The position numbers and the translations under genes were made by a program. Below are positions 53,670-62,436 of a DNA stretch of 64,000 bases, in pieces. Numbering within the stretch: position 1 is the stretch's first letter; each line of letters starts with the position of its first letter. Under the pieces are notes generated by a model that saw nothing but the letters and a program-made list of their open reading frames with translations, was not told where the DNA came from and ran no database searches. Source of the stretch: Arenibacter sp. ARW7G5Y1 (GTDB taxonomy: Bacteria > Bacteroidota > Bacteroidia > Flavobacteriales > Flavobacteriaceae); contig NZ_QJJZ01000015.1 in the NCBI RefSeq assembly GCF_003201775.1, forward strand, positions 62,001 to 126,000, given 5' to 3'.

Positions 53670-54197
53670 ATGGCAATATTGCTTTATATAATCATAGGGG
53701 TGGTTATTTTGATTACCGTTCTTGCATTACTGGCTCCTAAAAGTTATGATGTTTCCAGATCTATAGAAATTTCAAAACCTAAGGCCCAAGTTTTTGATAA
53801 TGTTAAATATTTGAAAAAACAGCAGGAATGGTCCCCTTGGGCCAAAAAAGACCCTAATATGGAAAAAAAATTCACCGGTATTGATGGCGAGGTAGGGGCG
53901 GTAAGTTATTGGAACGGCAACAAGGAGGTAGGTGAAGGTGAACAGGAAATCAAAAAGATAATTGAGGGCGAAAGAGTCGAAGGGGAGCTTCGATTTATGA
54001 AACCTTTTAGGTCTACCTCCATTAGTTATTTGGATCTAACGGAATCGGGAGATGGAAAAACCAAGGTTACCTGGGGCTTTAAGGGAGAGAACAAGTTTCC
54101 CATGTCTATCATGATGTTGTTTATGAGTATGGACAAGGCTGTTGGTAAGGATTTTGAGGAGGGACTTCGTAACTTAAAATCCATTATGGAAAAATAA
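53670..54197 (+). CDS. Membrane-anchored SRPBCC (START-like) protein
   Basis: 175 aa: N-terminal membrane helix (LLYIIIGVVILITVLALLAP), then a polyketide-cyclase/START-like domain (SRSIEISKPKAQVFDNVKYL, EWSPWAKKDPNM, KVTWGFKGENKFP). Ligand unknown. Followed after 7 bp by the VOC protein, so probably cotranscribed. Confidence 0.85.
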   Translation: MAILLYIIIGVVILITVLALLAPKSYDVSRSIEISKPKAQVFDNVKYLKKQQEWSPWAKKDPNMEKKFTGIDGEVGAVSYWNGNKEVGEGEQEIKKIIEGERVEGELRFMKPFRSTSISYLDLTESGDGKTKVTWGFKGENKFPMSIMMLFMSMDKAVGKDFEEGLRNLKSIMEK

Positions 54198-54204
54198 CCC
54201 GGTT

Positions 54205-54582
54205 ATGGAAAGTAATATGGTTGGCTGGTTTGAAGTTCCGGTAATTGACATGGAGCGTGCCAAAAAGTTTTATGAAGCGGTATTTGATATTGCTATTTCT
54301 GTCCACGACTTGGACGGGTTAAGAATGGGCTGGTTTCCGTCTGCACCCGGAAAATCTGGAGCTATGGGTTCCTTGGTACAGCATGGTTCGTATATCCCAA
54401 GTGACACCAAGGGTCCCGTATTGTATTTTTCATGTAAAGATTTATCCCTTGAGTTGGGTAGAGTGGAGGGCGCTGGGGGGACTGTTTTGCAGGCTAAGAA
54501 AGAAATAGGGGATGGCCATGGGTTTATGGCCCTGTTAAAGGATACTGAAGGCAACAGAATTGCGCTACATTCGCAACTTTAG
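54205..54582 (+). CDS. VOC-family (glyoxalase/bleomycin-resistance fold) protein
   Basis: 125 aa. MVGWFEVPVIDMERAKKFYE opens the fold, and the closing GHGFMALLKDTEGNRIALHS has the Glu position of metal-binding VOC proteins. The metal His/Glu set is only partly recognisable, so enzyme activity is uncertain. Convergent with the phosphoesterase gene, 3 bp apart. Confidence 0.87.
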   Translation: MESNMVGWFEVPVIDMERAKKFYEAVFDIAISVHDLDGLRMGWFPSAPGKSGAMGSLVQHGSYIPSDTKGPVLYFSCKDLSLELGRVEGAGGTVLQAKKEIGDGHGFMALLKDTEGNRIALHSQL

Positions 54583-54585
54583 TAA

Positions 54586-55401
54586 TTAGATGTAAAAAAT
54601 ACTTGCCTCTGCCCGGGCTCCAAATCGCAGTGGAATTACAGTGGTGCCGATTCCTTTGGAAACGTACATATTAGAAATTCCGTTATTGTACCATCCCTTA
54701 ACATAGTCCCCGCTACCGTAGGGTGTAATGAGTGGTATTCCAAAAAAGGTTACTTGCCCCCCATGTGTGTGTCCTGAAAGTATTAGTTTCGGATTAATTT
54801 TATGTTCTATACTAATGAGGTCTATTTGCTCCCTATAAGCGGGACAATGATTAAGGACTATAACGGGCAATGATTTGTCTATTTTTTCTATGGATTTTCT
54901 AAAATCCGGATTGCCATGGACCAAATCGTCCAATCCGATAATGTTAATTTCCCTTTTTTTGGTTTTGAGTACGTATGGTTCGTTGATCAGCAAAATACCA
55001 TTGTGATCCCTAAATAGGTCCTTTAGTTTTTGTATGTCGATTCTTCCTGAAGATTCCTTATTGCCTAAAATGGCTATTTTTGGAATATCGGCATTCAATA
55101 AGCCTAAAAAATCCTCTAAAATCGCCATATATTTGTCCCGCTCTATGGAATCACCTGTAAAGAATATGACGTCTGGCCGTTCCTTGTTGATTCGCCTGGC
55201 AATGGTTTTATGAACCCATTTTATATCGTGTAAATGAAGGTCGGTTAGATGAATGGCTTTGATTTTGTTGGATTCCGTTTCAGAAATATCGTGCTCCGTC
55301 CACTCTATAAAATTGGTTTCCAGCCAGTAAGAATCAATTGTAGCAAAACCAACGGACCCTAAAATCAATTTTAGGATAAAATGTCTTCTATTCAATTTCA
55401 T
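54586..55401 (-). CDS. Metallophosphoesterase, YkuE/YaeI type, Tat-exported
   Basis: 271 aa. N-terminus NRRHFILKLILGSVGF has a twin-arginine signal. Two-metal site motifs: HLTDLHLHD (Asp, His), FFTGDSIE (Asp), ILGNKE (Asn), LNHCP (His) and GHTHGGQ. The Tat signal implies periplasmic or membrane-attached action. Likely hydrolyses lipid- or nucleotide-phosphoesters. Confidence 0.92.
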   Translation of the reverse strand: MKLNRRHFILKLILGSVGFATIDSYWLETNFIEWTEHDISETESNKIKAIHLTDLHLHDIKWVHKTIARRINKERPDVIFFTGDSIERDKYMAILEDFLGLLNADIPKIAILGNKESSGRIDIQKLKDLFRDHNGILLINEPYVLKTKKREINIIGLDDLVHGNPDFRKSIEKIDKSLPVIVLNHCPAYREQIDLISIEHKINPKLILSGHTHGGQVTFFGIPLITPYGSGDYVKGWYNNGISNMYVSKGIGTTVIPLRFGARAEASIFYI

Positions 55402-56199
55402 TTAATATCTGTTGGATACACATTTTGGCATTAAAAAGGAAGTGTACGAAATTAGGAAACATTTTTAGAAATTGTCTTGTAAAAAAGTTAATTGGGCATA
55501 ATTTATAGGTTGGGAGAAGAAATGTGTTATTAATCTTGTCTCTTCATTCCTAGCCAATTCCAACCTTAAAACGATCGGCAAGTAGAAAATAAATGTTGGC
55601 GGCTTTTCATAAAAAGGCGATTTCAATTGACTTTTGTGGGGCAGGTCCATATCGGGGCCGGCTTCTTTGTCCTCTTTAATTTTATTCTCGTTAAAGTAGA
55701 AGGGAAAAATCAAAAGCACAGCAAGGTGCATCCCCTTTTTAATTAGCAGCTATTTTGCTTATAGCTAAAATCTCTGGATTTTAAGGATCGATGCCATGGC
55801 CTAAATTATTTCCAAGGCTTCAATAATTCTTAATGGCCATGCCATCTCCACGACGGAAGAAGAACGACCAAACCATAGACCTTGAGGGCAATGCCAAAGG
55901 TTGTTAATAACGGAAAATGACTTATCCCCACATGAAGGTTGACGCAACCTAAGGACCGGCCTATTTTCAATTTACTTAAGTGGTTATTATTGCCTGCCTT
56001 CGGCAGACAGGCCTGCCTTTGTCGGCAGACAGGTTTTTTATAGGTTTTCGTGAATCTTCGATTTCGTATTAAATCAAGTAGTTTCCACATTGGTTTCAGG
56101 TAGGCGTCCATAGAGCATTTCACCCAAGTGAAAGCGGCCTGGACGGCGGAGCCGTGGAAAGTGCGTAGATTTAAAGAAATTCCAAGGGTCAAGCAAGGC
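55402..56199. other. Gene-poor region with a palindromic repeat
   Basis: 798 bp without a gene I would defend. Minus-strand ORFs of 88 codons (55465-55731) and 120 codons (55830-56192) are open but have mixed codon use and cross the repeat at 55992, so I treat them as noncoding; the first (MHLAVLLIFPFYFNENKIKE) could be a small relic. No hairpin with T-run was found. Confidence 0.45.
55992..56032. repeat. REP-like tandem palindrome
   Basis: Two side-by-side units, GCCTGCCTTCGGCAGACAG (55992-56010) and GCCTGCCTTTGTCGGCAGAC with AG (56011-56032). Each can fold (CTGCC...GGCAG), and they are GC-rich against an AT-rich background. Resembles short interspersed palindromes found in many flavobacterial genomes. 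Confidence 0.6.
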
Positions 56200-56979
56200 T
56201 TACCTTTTCCTGTTTAGGACCTTATATTCTTCGTAGCAGCTGCTTATGGCGTCCAATATTTGCAGGTCATTGGCCGTAGTAATAAAGGATTTGGAGTAAT
56301 TGCAATTATTAAGTATGTCCTCAATATCCACCTTTTCCAATTGCAACAGCTCTGTCAAGGTTTCCCTATCGAATTTCGAGGCCAAAAGATCCCTAATTTG
56401 ATCGTCCTCCTTCATTTGTCGTAATTTGCGCATTTGGTTGGGTTTCTTCCCGAATAAATTTCTCAACAAATCCGCGGGGTTCAGTATGGCTCCCAACACT
56501 TTGGTAACGGCACTTGGATTCTTGCTTCCGGCCTCATAGCCAACGGACAAACCAGAAATACTATATTGAAAGGCGTTGTTCAGGGGTAAGTTCTTTACGT
56601 CTATTTCCAAATAACCTGTAAGGGAGTAGGGCCTAACTATAACCTCTTCCAAGGCGTATGCCAATTCGGTAAGGGAAATTTTAGTCTCTTTAAATTTGAA
56701 CATATCATTGGTAACCCTCACTTTTTGGGATTTAAACCCTAAAAAAGTAATATAAAGGGTGTCATTGACCTTGGCAGGAATATTGAATTCTCCTTTTTCA
56801 TTGGTAATTGTACCCACCACTTCGTTAAGGTTTACGACATGGACACTTTCCATTGGTTGGTCGGTTTGGGCATTTAGAACCACCGCTTTTAATTGTTTTA
56901 CACCTTCATCCTTTTGGTCGTCCTGGGAATATCCAAAAGAGACAATTAGGAGGAGTAGGGGCAAGAAATAATTTTTCAT
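56200..56979 (-). CDS. Carboxypeptidase-like regulatory domain protein, exported
   Basis: 259 aa. Signal peptide (ends SFGYSQ), then a CarboxypepD_reg-like beta sandwich (about 30-110; LKAVVLNAQTDQPMESVHVV, GTITNEKGEFNIPAKVNDTLY, ITFLGFKSQKVRV), the plug-preceding domain usual in TonB receptors, here without a barrel. The rest is helical (LRNLFGKKPNQMRKLRQMKE). Possibly an accessory of a surface complex; function unknown. Confidence 0.85.
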   Translation of the reverse strand: MKNYFLPLLLLIVSFGYSQDDQKDEGVKQLKAVVLNAQTDQPMESVHVVNLNEVVGTITNEKGEFNIPAKVNDTLYITFLGFKSQKVRVTNDMFKFKETKISLTELAYALEEVIVRPYSLTGYLEIDVKNLPLNNAFQYSISGLSVGYEAGSKNPSAVTKVLGAILNPADLLRNLFGKKPNQMRKLRQMKEDDQIRDLLASKFDRETLTELLQLEKVDIEDILNNCNYSKSFITTANDLQILDAISSCYEEYKVLNRKR

Positions 56980-57015
56980 TAAATAAAATCCATGTTTATA
57001 ATTGGTAAACTAACT

Positions 57016-57043
57016 AAAAAAATACGCCGAAGCGTATTTTTTT
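57016..57043. terminator. Terminator after the DeaD helicase gene
   Basis: AAAAAAATACGC-CGAA-GCGTATTTTTTT, a GNRA-like tetraloop hairpin with T-run on both strands. It serves the helicase on the minus strand and lies just upstream of the 56979 start. Confidence 0.8.
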
Positions 57044-57056
57044 AATATACAATTAA

Positions 57057-58850
57057 CTAAAAGAAATCACTTTTTCTCTTAGTTCTTCTTTTTCCAGAAC
57101 TACTAGAGGGGCTTCCTTTGGCCGCACTTCTGTCTCTTCTTCTTCCCTTGTTGCGATCATTATCCCTAGAATCACGGCCTCCGCCACTTCTACTCCTGTC
57201 CCGTCTTCCGCGACCTCCGCCTCCACCTGGGTTTTTTGATACTTCAACATTGACAAATCTGCCATCGACCTTAAATTCCGTGAAGGTTTTTAAAATAGCT
57301 TCGGTAGCGGCTGCATCGGTATTGAAGAAAGAGAAACTATCCTTTACATCAACTTTAAAAATATCGTCCTTGCCCAAATTAACGGTATCTCTTAGGAAAT
57401 CCTTTAAAGACATCCAGTCATAACCATCCTTTTCGCCAACATTGATGAAATATCTAACGTTTCCGTCAGCTGGGACACGGCTATCACCATCCCTAGATCT
57501 TCCTCTTTCTGCACGATCACCAGAATCTGAGGTATTCAGGTCCTTGGTTTTGTTGTAATAATTAAAGAAACGCGTAAATTCTACCGAAATTATCTTTTTT
57601 ATAAGTTCTTCACGGTCTATACCTTGTAGTACATCATTTATCGCAGGCAAATAATTGTCTACTTCCTCGTTAACCTTGGTGTCCTTTATTTTATTGGCCA
57701 AATGGTAAAGCTGTATTTCACAAATTTCCATTCCTGTAGGGATTTTTTTGGAAATAAAATCCTGTTGAATTTTATTTTCGATGGCCTTGATTTTCCTAAG
57801 TTCGCTTCTGGTAACAATAACCATGGAAATCCCTGATTTACCAGCCCTTCCAGTACGTCCACTTCGGTGTGTATAGGTCTCTATTTCATCTGGTAATTGA
57901 TAGTTGATAACGTGGGTAATATCATCAACGTCTATACCACGTGCCGCTACGTCCGTAGCAACCAACATTTGTATTTGTTTCTTACGGAAGGAGTTCATTA
58001 CCAAATCTCTCTGGTTCTGACTTAGATCCCCGTGCAGTGCACCGGCATTGTACCCATCCTCGATCAACTTTTCAGCCACCTTTTGTGTGTCCCTTTTTGT
58101 TCTACAAAATATGACCGAGAATATATCCGGGTTGGTATCGGCAAGCCTTTTTAGTGCAGGATAACGATCTCGACCACCTACTACATAGTACTCATGTTGT
58201 ACGGTAGTTGCTCCTGAATTTTTTGTTCCTACCGTGATTTCTTGAGGACTGTGCATGAATTTTTTGGCAATCACAGATACCTCTCTGGGCATGGTTGCGG
58301 AAAACAACCAAGTGGATTTTTCCTTCGGAGTGTTGGAAAGAATATCTTTGATATCCTCCATAAAGCCCATATTCAACATTTCATCGGCTTCATCCAGAAC
58401 GCAGTAATCGATTTTGGAGATATCCACCAAACCACGACCAATCATGTCCTTCATTCTACCTGGGGTAGCTACCACAATCTGGGCACCCCTTTTTATTTGT
58501 CTGGCCTGGTCCGTAATACTGGCACCGCCATATATGGCTACAACATTAACCCCTTTTTCATACTTGGAGTAAAGCTGTAGTTCATTGGTGATCTGCAAGC
58601 AAAGTTCCCTTGTCGGGGAAAGGATCAAACCCTGTGTAGTCCTACTATCGCTATGTATTTTCTGAATTAGTGGGAATCCAAATGCTGCAGTTTTACCTGT
58701 GCCTGTTTGGGCTAGGGCAACCAAATCGGTTTCACTCTCCAATAAGATGGGAATTGCTTTTTCTTGTACTTCTGAGGGTGATTCAAATCCCAAATCAGAA
58801 ATAGCATTTAATAGGGACTGTTTTAGCCCCAATGCTTCAAATTTTGTCAT
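57057..58850 (-). CDS. deaD: DEAD-box RNA helicase, DeaD/CsdA type with RNA-binding domain
   Basis: 597 aa. Complete helicase core: AQTGTGKTAAFGFPL, SPTRELC, TPGRMKD, VLDEADEM, SATMP, ARGIDVDD and HRSGRTGRAG. A DbpA-type RNA-recognition domain follows (about 465-545; VRYFINVGEKDGYDWMSLKDF) and then a Gly/Arg-rich tail (GGGGGRGRRDRSRSGGG). This layout is that of DeaD/CsdA, used in ribosome assembly and cold adaptation. The long leader (TSS near 58955, about 105 nt) fits cold-type regulation. Confidence 0.94.
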   Translation of the reverse strand: MTKFEALGLKQSLLNAISDLGFESPSEVQEKAIPILLESETDLVALAQTGTGKTAAFGFPLIQKIHSDSRTTQGLILSPTRELCLQITNELQLYSKYEKGVNVVAIYGGASITDQARQIKRGAQIVVATPGRMKDMIGRGLVDISKIDYCVLDEADEMLNMGFMEDIKDILSNTPKEKSTWLFSATMPREVSVIAKKFMHSPQEITVGTKNSGATTVQHEYYVVGGRDRYPALKRLADTNPDIFSVIFCRTKRDTQKVAEKLIEDGYNAGALHGDLSQNQRDLVMNSFRKKQIQMLVATDVAARGIDVDDITHVINYQLPDEIETYTHRSGRTGRAGKSGISMVIVTRSELRKIKAIENKIQQDFISKKIPTGMEICEIQLYHLANKIKDTKVNEEVDNYLPAINDVLQGIDREELIKKIISVEFTRFFNYYNKTKDLNTSDSGDRAERGRSRDGDSRVPADGNVRYFINVGEKDGYDWMSLKDFLRDTVNLGKDDIFKVDVKDSFSFFNTDAAATEAILKTFTEFKVDGRFVNVEVSKNPGGGGGRGRRDRSRSGGGRDSRDNDRNKGRRRDRSAAKGSPSSSSGKRRTKRKSDFF

Positions 58851-58960
58851 AATATGTTTTAAATAATCGCAAATATGTATGTTGCATAGAGCGATTATTC
58901 TTTATAACCTATTTAGACTCAGCGCAACACATGCTATACTAGCGGCGTTAATTGAAGCGG

Positions 58961-58968
58961 CAAAGGTA
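58961..58968 (-). promoter_or_regulatory. -7 promoter box of the deaD gene, long leader
   Basis: TACCTTTG (minus), perfect TAnnTTTG. The ATG is at 58850, so the predicted 5' leader is about 100 nt. Same TACCTTTGCCG context as before rhlE at 10853. Confidence 0.45.
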
Positions 58969-59010
58969 CTGCTTATTTTTTAATTAAAATATTTTATTTT
59001 GAAAGCGGTT

Positions 59011-59655
59011 TTATGGGGCAAGGATAAAACCGTATACCGAAATTAGAATTCCAATGGTGCCAAATACCATCATAAGCAGGATGAAGTTTTTCTGTAGTTT
59101 TTTGTTATCGCGAATTATTATGCAAACTGCACCCAGTACGATGCAAATTTGAAACAACAATTTTCCCAAGTCGAATTTTTTGGTCGCGGTTTCGTAATCC
59201 TGGGTAAGTTTTTCCCATTCGTTTATTCCTATAATTTTGCCCATTTCCCCATCAAGGTCTTGTGCCCAATATTCTCTTGGTACATTGGATGATCCTACCA
59301 GAATTTCAGTTTTTTCCGCTTCGTATTTTAGTACCATGCTTTTGGTCTGGGCTACTTTGGACTTAATATTTTTTATTTTATCATCGGGTATTATCCCTGT
59401 TTCCGTCAAGGCATTTAAATAATCCAGCTCACCTTCCTTTAAACTTTGTTTTATACTTTTGGATTGGTACCAATTGGAATAGTTTACGAATTGGCTGTGG
59501 GCAATCATCATCTCCTCTTCCAGGTTATTGTTAACAAGTTCCGCTATGGCCAATAAGGCAGCAAATACCGCAATCATTATTCCTCCAACGGTCTCGGTAC
59601 GCTCCAATAATCTAGGGGTTGTTGTGGGTGTTTCTTCAATTTTATTTGTTGACAT
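59011..59655 (-). CDS. Membrane protein with C-terminal helices, unknown
   Basis: 214 aa: a helix near 28-48 (VGGIMIAVFAALLAIAELV), a charged middle, and two C-terminal helices (LLFQICIVLGAVCIIIRD, FILLMMVFGTIGILISVYGF). The fold suggests a DUF4337-type membrane protein: VGGIMIAVFAALLAIAELVN is its hallmark start. Function unknown. Its start overlaps the rdgB stop by 14 bp, so it is coupled to rdgB. Confidence 0.75.
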   Translation of the reverse strand: MSTNKIEETPTTTPRLLERTETVGGIMIAVFAALLAIAELVNNNLEEEMMIAHSQFVNYSNWYQSKSIKQSLKEGELDYLNALTETGIIPDDKIKNIKSKVAQTKSMVLKYEAEKTEILVGSSNVPREYWAQDLDGEMGKIIGINEWEKLTQDYETATKKFDLGKLLFQICIVLGAVCIIIRDNKKLQKNFILLMMVFGTIGILISVYGFILAP

Positions 59656-60232
59656 GGGGTTGGTTTTTGAAAAATGCTAATAATTGTTCTATTGCTTTGG
59701 CTCTGTGGCTTATTGTGTTTTTGACCGAAATTGGTAATTCGGCAAAAGTTTTGTTATATCCGTTGGGTCTAAAAATGGGGTCGTATCCAAAACCTTTTTC
59801 GCCTTTTTTTTCGGTTGTTATTTCCCCTTGGACAATTCCTTTGAAAAGCAGTTGCTCATTGTTAAGGTTAAGGGCAATAACGGTTTTAAAATGCGCAGAT
59901 CTGTTGGGGTGTTTATGCAATTGGAGCAATAATTTGTCCATATTATCATCAGCATTCTTTTGTTCGCCGGCATACCTTGCGGAATATACCCCTGGCGCCC
60001 CATCCAAAGCGTCCACCAAAAGTCCGGTATCGTCTGCGAAACAGGGGTAACCGTAATTGTCTGTGACAAAATTGGCCTTAATGGTTGCATTGCCCTCCAA
60101 ATCGTTTGCGGTTTCGGGAATCTCATCCATGCAGCCAATATCCTTTAAAGAGAGGAGCTGTATTTCCTTGGGAAATAAGATTTGCACTTCTTTTAGTTTG
60201 TTGGGGTTGTGTGTGGCAAATACCAATTGCAT
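59642..60232 (-). CDS. rdgB: RdgB/HAM1 non-canonical purine NTP pyrophosphatase
   Basis: 196 aa. Hydrolyses ITP, XTP and dITP to keep them out of nucleic acids. N-terminal FATHNPNKLKEVQIL, FADDTGLLVDALDGAPGVYSARYAG and GKGEKGFGYDPIFRPNGYNKT-type loop are the family boxes. Divergent from the methyltransferase gene at 60343. Confidence 0.95.
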   Translation of the reverse strand: MQLVFATHNPNKLKEVQILFPKEIQLLSLKDIGCMDEIPETANDLEGNATIKANFVTDNYGYPCFADDTGLLVDALDGAPGVYSARYAGEQKNADDNMDKLLLQLHKHPNRSAHFKTVIALNLNNEQLLFKGIVQGEITTEKKGEKGFGYDPIFRPNGYNKTFAELPISVKNTISHRAKAIEQLLAFFKNQPHVNK

Positions 60233-60342
60233 TGTTCTAGGTCTTATTATTTTTCTGTTCGGGTTTGATAATCTTAAGGGGCAAATTAATTTTAAATGTT
60301 TAAAAGTAGTAATTTTATTTTCTTATCATTTTATTATATGCT

Positions 60343-60795
60343 ATGAAGTTAAAAATTCCGCCCCTTGTCATCACTATTGTGTTTGGGTTGTTTATGTACC
60401 TGTTGGCAGCCTTTTTACCTGTTGGTTATTTTGAATTTTTTGGTAGAAATTATTTAATGTATTTACTTTTTTTTCTTGCATTCTTGATTGGAGCGATTTC
60501 ATTGTGGCAGTTTTTTAGTTCAAATACCAGCATTGACCCCCGTACTCCTTCCAAAGTAACCAAATTGGTTAGCAGTGGTCTCTATCAATATTCAAGGAAC
60601 CCTATGTATTTGGCACTATTGCTGCTGCTTTTGGCTTGGGGACTGTATCTAGGGAATGCTTTTAACACACTATTGGCAGCCGGATTTGTCTACTATATGA
60701 ATTCCTTTCAGATCATACCGGAGGAGGAGGCCTTGACGAACATGTTCGGGAAGGAGTATCAAAAGTATTGTGTAATGGTTCGTCGTTGGTTTTAA
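60343..60795 (+). CDS. Isoprenylcysteine carboxyl methyltransferase-like membrane protein
   Basis: 150 aa with four hydrophobic helices. YQYSRNPMYLALLLLLLAWG and EEEALTNMFGKEYQKYCVMVRRWF are the signature of the ICMT/PEMT phospholipid-methyltransferase-like family (SAM-binding C-terminal part). Substrate unknown in bacteria. Confidence 0.87.
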   Translation: MKLKIPPLVITIVFGLFMYLLAAFLPVGYFEFFGRNYLMYLLFFLAFLIGAISLWQFFSSNTSIDPRTPSKVTKLVSSGLYQYSRNPMYLALLLLLLAWGLYLGNAFNTLLAAGFVYYMNSFQIIPEEEALTNMFGKEYQKYCVMVRRWF

Positions 60796-60815
60796 TCTTT
60801 TTATAATCTATTTAA

Positions 60816-60877
60816 CTTATAAGTATAAATATTAGTTAATTAGCTTATATTTTAATATATTAGCATTTTAACTTATA
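60816..60877 (+). promoter_or_regulatory. Three CTTATA boxes at exact 28-bp spacing
   Basis: CTTATA at 60816, 60844 and 60872 in the promoter region of the SatD-like gene. The first two repeats also align at ATATTAG fourteen bases later. The first is part of the palindrome ACTTATAAGT (60815-60824). The last box ends 1 bp before the ATG at 60879. Looks like tandem operators on the same helical face spacing class (28 bp, about 2.7 turns). Confidence 0.4.
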
Positions 60878-60878
60878 T

Positions 60879-61490
60879 ATGGTAGCTATAATTACAGGGG
60901 ATATCATTAATTCTGACCGTTATGCGGCTTCGGAATGGATGGATATTTTAAAGTCATACCTTGGTCTTCAGGGGAAAACGCCCAGCGATTGGGAGATTTA
61001 TAGGGGCGATGAATTTCAAATAAGAACAACGCCGGAAAGAGCCTTGTCCATGGCCATTCAGATCAAGGCCCTCATTAAATCGATCAAGAATTTGGATGTA
61101 AGAATGGGGATAGGACTGGGGTCCGAAACGTTTGTGGGCAGCAGTGTAAGTCAGTCCAACGGAACGGCCTACCAACGCTCCGGTAGGATTTTTGAAACCT
61201 TAAAGGAACAAAAGCTTAATTTGGCCATTGTAACAGGCCAAGCCGATAAGGACGATACTTTGAACCTTATGTTGAAACTAGCATTGAACTTTATGGATGA
61301 TTGGTCTACCGTTTCGGCACAAATGGTAAGTTTAACCCTGGCAAAACCTGAGGCGTCCCAACAAGAGGTTGCGGATCAATTGAAGATAAAACAATCAGCC
61401 GTAAGCCAGCGATTAAAACGGGCAAGGATGGATTTGGTGTTGGATTTACTGGCGTATTACAATGATAATTTAAAGCATATTAAGGCATGA
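60879..61490 (+). CDS. SatD-family protein with GGDEF-like core and C-terminal HTH
   Basis: 203 aa. The N-terminal part (TGDIINSDRY, WEIYRGDEFQIRT, VRMGIGLGSE) has the RGDEF and strand layout of nucleotidyl-cyclase palm folds. The C-terminal part is a helix-turn-helix (ASQQEVADQLKIKQSAVSQRLKRARMDLV). SatD relatives are usually paired with a DUF3307 membrane protein, as here with an ATGA overlap at 61487. Likely a regulator sensing a small ligand; activity of the palm part is unproven. Confidence 0.85.
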   Translation: MVAIITGDIINSDRYAASEWMDILKSYLGLQGKTPSDWEIYRGDEFQIRTTPERALSMAIQIKALIKSIKNLDVRMGIGLGSETFVGSSVSQSNGTAYQRSGRIFETLKEQKLNLAIVTGQADKDDTLNLMLKLALNFMDDWSTVSAQMVSLTLAKPEASQQEVADQLKIKQSAVSQRLKRARMDLVLDLLAYYNDNLKHIKA

Positions 61491-62188
61491 TATTTTTTAC
61501 TAAACTTTTGTTGGCCCACCTTCTGGGCGATTTTTTGTTTCAACCCACTAAATGGGTGGTGCACAAAGAGGCGAATAAGATAGCATCCAAATATCTATAC
61601 CTCCATATATTGGTACATGTTATGATCACCATGTTGTTATTGTGGGATTTAAAATTATGGAGGTGGGTTTTGGTAATAGGCATATCTCATTATTTTATAG
61701 ACCTTTCAAAAATATATGCCAACCCTTATTTTAAGAATAAATCCATTCCTTTTTTTATAGATCAGGTATTGCATTTGATTGTTTTGTACTGCTGTGCGTA
61801 TAATTCTGATTTAATGGGGCACACCTTGGGTCTTATAAAGGAATTAAATTGGCAGTTGGTTACCGCGGTTGTATTTGTAACTTATCCCTCTTCCATTATT
61901 ATGGCCAAATTGTTGGAAGGTATGTCGCACAGGATAGAATTGGATCATAAGTCGCTTCCAAATGCGGGTAAGTATATTGGAATTATAGAACGAATGTTTG
62001 TATTGATCTTTATAATTGTAGGTAGATGGGAGGCAATTGGTTTATTGATTACCGCCAAATCTGTTTTTAGATTCAACGACCTTAAGGAAAGCAACTCAAG
62101 GAAGCTCACGGAATATATATTGATCGGTACCTTGATGAGTTTTGGATTGGCCATATTGGCCGGATTAATTTTTCTCGGGGTTCGCTGA
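61487..62188 (+). CDS. DUF3307 membrane protein
   Basis: 233 aa with about seven helices. Start LLLAHLLGDFLFQPTKWV is the family signature and includes a conserved His/Asp; HILVHVMITMLLLWD, FIDQVLHLIVLY follow. Translationally coupled to the SatD-like gene (ATGA), the fixed two-gene unit in Bacteroidota. Function unknown; an Asp/His-bearing membrane site suggests a transporter or membrane enzyme. Confidence 0.85.
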   Translation: MIFFTKLLLAHLLGDFLFQPTKWVVHKEANKIASKYLYLHILVHVMITMLLLWDLKLWRWVLVIGISHYFIDLSKIYANPYFKNKSIPFFIDQVLHLIVLYCCAYNSDLMGHTLGLIKELNWQLVTAVVFVTYPSSIIMAKLLEGMSHRIELDHKSLPNAGKYIGIIERMFVLIFIIVGRWEAIGLLITAKSVFRFNDLKESNSRKLTEYILIGTLMSFGLAILAGLIFLGVR

Positions 62189-62390
62189 AGGTAGATTTGA
62201 TCAACGGATGGATATTGATAGACCCTTTAATTTCAAGAAGGATAATTGACGGATTCTAAAATTGTCCACGGGCATAGGTGCAGGGAGATTTTTATCAATT
62301 TCTTAATTTTATAGGGGTAAAAAAATCAATTTCCCATATATGGAGGTGAATATTCAAGTCTCGATTACTTTTCTAGACAAGAATAGGAAG

Positions 62391-62416
62391 TTGGACAAAA
62401 TTTATTCATACTTTTG
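62391..62416 (+). promoter_or_regulatory. Promoter of the serB-serA fusion gene
   Basis: TTG (62391-62393), 15-base spacer, TACTTTTG (62409-62416), a perfect -7 box. The spacer is shorter than the usual 17-23. ATG follows at 62437. Confidence 0.45.
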
Positions 62417-62436
62417 CCCCTTAAAATTCAGATTCA

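Noticed and set aside
55830-56192. 120-codon minus-strand frame
   Set aside because: Runs through the palindromic repeat and has codon use unlike its neighbours; treated as noncoding.
59619-60050. 143-codon frame opposite rdgB
   Set aside because: Inside conserved rdgB codons on the other strand.
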